Shown: in pieces, positions 62,700 to 64,000 of the stretch
Layout of the letters: each line of letters opens with the position of its first letter
Position numbering within the stretch: the first letter of the stretch is position 1
The notes under the pieces: model-generated
Database searches by the model: none
What the model saw: only the letters and a program-made list of their open reading frames with translations
What the model was told of the DNA's origin: nothing
Program-made: the position numbers and the translations under genes
Source of the DNA: Albula goreensis
Taxonomy: Eukaryota > Chordata > Actinopteri > Albuliformes > Albulidae
DNA length: 64,000 bases
Assembly: GCA_022829145.1 (NCBI GenBank)
Contig: CM040748.1
Span: 24,870,501-24,934,500 of the forward strand
Reading direction: 5' to 3'

Positions 62700-62939
62700 A
62701 GGTTTTCATCATTGGCGTAACTTCCTCTTAAAAAGCCCCTCCTCCCAACTTAGCAACCCAGAACACGTAGCAACAGCTGAACCAATAGAATTCTTTTAAA
62801 CGGTTCCACCGACAGTGGTGCCTGGCAACACATTAAAAACGTGATGACGTTTTTGCTGGGTTATGAGTATTATGGGCTGCCTGGAATTCACCAGCTAGCT
62901 AGTGGAGAGAAAAATATCTAACGGTAGATAGAAGTAAAC
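62700..62939 (+). promoter_or_regulatory. CBX8 proximal promoter and 5' UTR
   Basis: Dense with motif matches: three RFX/X-box-like half-sites (tagcaaccc at 62751, gtagcaac at 62767-62774, ggcaac at 62824-62829), a CCAAT box (62782-62786), a CRE half-site TGACGT (62845-62850), and a GC-rich cccctcctccc (62736-62746). The start ATG follows at 62940. Motif matches are exact strings; their use is inferred. The transcription start is not determinable. Confidence 0.55.
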
Positions 62940-63778
62940 ATGGAGCTGTCGGCTGTTGGAGAGAGGGTGTTCGCGGCCGAATCCATCATCAAACGGCGTA
63001 TAAGAAGAGTATGTACAAACATCTGACGGACTTTTATTGTCATCACAAACGCATACATTTACATATCGAAACAATGACATTGCTGCCTTGCTAACGAAGT
63101 GTTTTTTTTTTCTATGTCTAATTACACTTGCAGGGTCGAATGGAATATCTTGTGAAATGGAAGGGCTGGTCTCCGAAGTGAGTAGAGTGCCATTTGAACC
63201 TCCCTAGCTGGGTTTTAGTTAGTGTATCTACAACCAAACAAGCTATCTCACGGTCAGCAGTTTAGTTAGCTAGTAATTTGCCCAGCTAGCAAGTTGCATA
63301 TCTAGCTAGCTCTCTTGTTGTTTGTGATTTGCTCGCTAGCCAGATTGCTCGCTGTGTAACGCTGGGTAGGTTACTAGCTAAACTATTCGCTTATGATTCT
63401 CAGTGAACAAATTCTCTGTGTGCCGTAAATGTTAGCTGCTAGCTTGCAAGCTAATCCCACACTATTCAATGTCATTACTCCTTTCTAGATATAGCACCTG
63501 GGAACCAGAGGAAAATATATTGGACTCCCGCCTCTTTGCCGCTTTCGAAGAGAGGTAAGCAGCCAACAGAAGGCCTGTGTAGCAGGCAAGCGGTGGCTAG
63601 AATGCAGTGCTGAATATGTCTAGCTTGGTAGCTGTGTTCCAGCACAGGCGTGCATTTTACTTCGCCTTGCAGACTTGCATGTGCAAAATGGATATCCGTG
63701 TGTTGTTGCAGAGAACGTGAGAGGGAGCTGTTCGGGCCTAAAAAAAGGGGACCAAAACCGAAGACGTTCCTTCTAAGG
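62940..63778 (+). CDS. cbx8: CBX8, Polycomb chromodomain protein, first four coding exons (3' partial)
   Basis: PRC1 reader subunit, alternative to CBX4 and CBX2, binding H3K27me3 in the nucleus. Exons: 62940-63008, 63134-63177, 63489-63554 and 63712-63778, all GT-AG and in phase, coding 82 residues. The large last exon, with the family's C-terminal Pc box, lies beyond position 64000. ATG context is strong (A at -3, G at +4). [16 protein letters not shown] with A13 (CBX4 has V13) and the exon 4 sequence [15 protein letters not shown] identify CBX8 rather than CBX2, CBX4, CBX6 or CBX7. The aromatic cage F11, W32 and W35 and the AT-hook-like KKRGPKPK (70-77) are intact. Whether this is the only cbx8 copy in the genome (teleosts may keep two) cannot be told. 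Confidence 0.95.
63178..63488 (+). other. CBX8 intron 2, rich in GCTAGC-like motifs
   Basis: Short intron with many overlapping GCTAGC/CTAGCT palindromes (for example 63259-63315 and 63428-63450). No coding potential. The remaining CBX8 introns in the window (63009-63133, 63555-63711, 63779 on) show nothing notable. Confidence 0.7.
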
Positions 63779-64000
63779 GTGGGTAAAATGAGTTAAGATA
63801 ATGTCCTCAGTTGACGGAGATTGTGGTGTAATCAACAAAATCAGGTTTCCCGTGTCGGCCAACGTGTCAGGCATGTGTCATATAAACAAACCTCTGACTG
63901 TCTCCACCCACTTTGACTTATTGGGCTATTCAGTCTGTCCGCAAGGGGTTTCATCATAGCTTTCACAGCCAATTTAAGGGTTTCGTTTATTCATGTGTAT

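Overview
The window is genomic DNA from a ray-finned fish, most likely a teleost. The evidence is spliced vertebrate genes with GT-AG introns, fish-type tRNA-derived SINE fragments, a Tc1-like transposon remnant, many long (TG)n tracts, and gene order matching human 17q25.3 (TBC1D16 - CBX4 - CBX8). Species cannot be named from the sequence. Gene names come from recognising the translated exons; no database search was possible.

Layout: (1) 1-8908, + strand: the last nine coding exons of TBC1D16, a TBC-domain Rab GTPase-activating protein. The 5' part lies outside the window. (2) 8909 to about 43.4 kb: roughly 34.5 kb with no recognisable protein gene. It holds the probable TBC1D16 3' UTR, several microsatellites, a 46-bp minisatellite (24353-25166), a 51-bp triplication, a few candidate conserved regulatory blocks, and an isolated CpG-rich segment ending in a consensus splice donor (18175-18346) that could be the first exon of an undescribed transcript. 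(3) 43688-51204, + strand: complete five-exon CBX4 (536 aa), a Polycomb chromodomain protein and SUMO E3 ligase, with its promoter upstream and 3' UTR downstream. (4) About 53.2-62.7 kb: CBX4-CBX8 intergenic DNA, AT-rich but CpG-retaining, containing a 538-bp Tc1-like element with terminal inverted repeats (60633-61170). (5) 62940-63778, + strand: the first four coding exons of CBX8; the large last exon lies beyond the window.

CBX4 and CBX8 are tandem paralogues with identical early exon sizes (69, 44, 66 and 67 coding nt). Both are alternative reader subunits of canonical PRC1 that bind H3K27me3. TBC1D16 is a functionally unrelated neighbour held in conserved synteny; its flank probably carries distal regulatory DNA for the CBX genes. 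The most notable large-scale signal is compositional. CpG is strongly depleted over most of 9-37 kb and over the 3' half of CBX4, but is retained at near-expected frequency in about 37.8-46.2 kb and 53.2-64 kb. This is the pattern expected of broad germline-unmethylated valleys at Polycomb-regulated genes. I found no bacterial-style system, CRISPR array, rRNA or tRNA gene.
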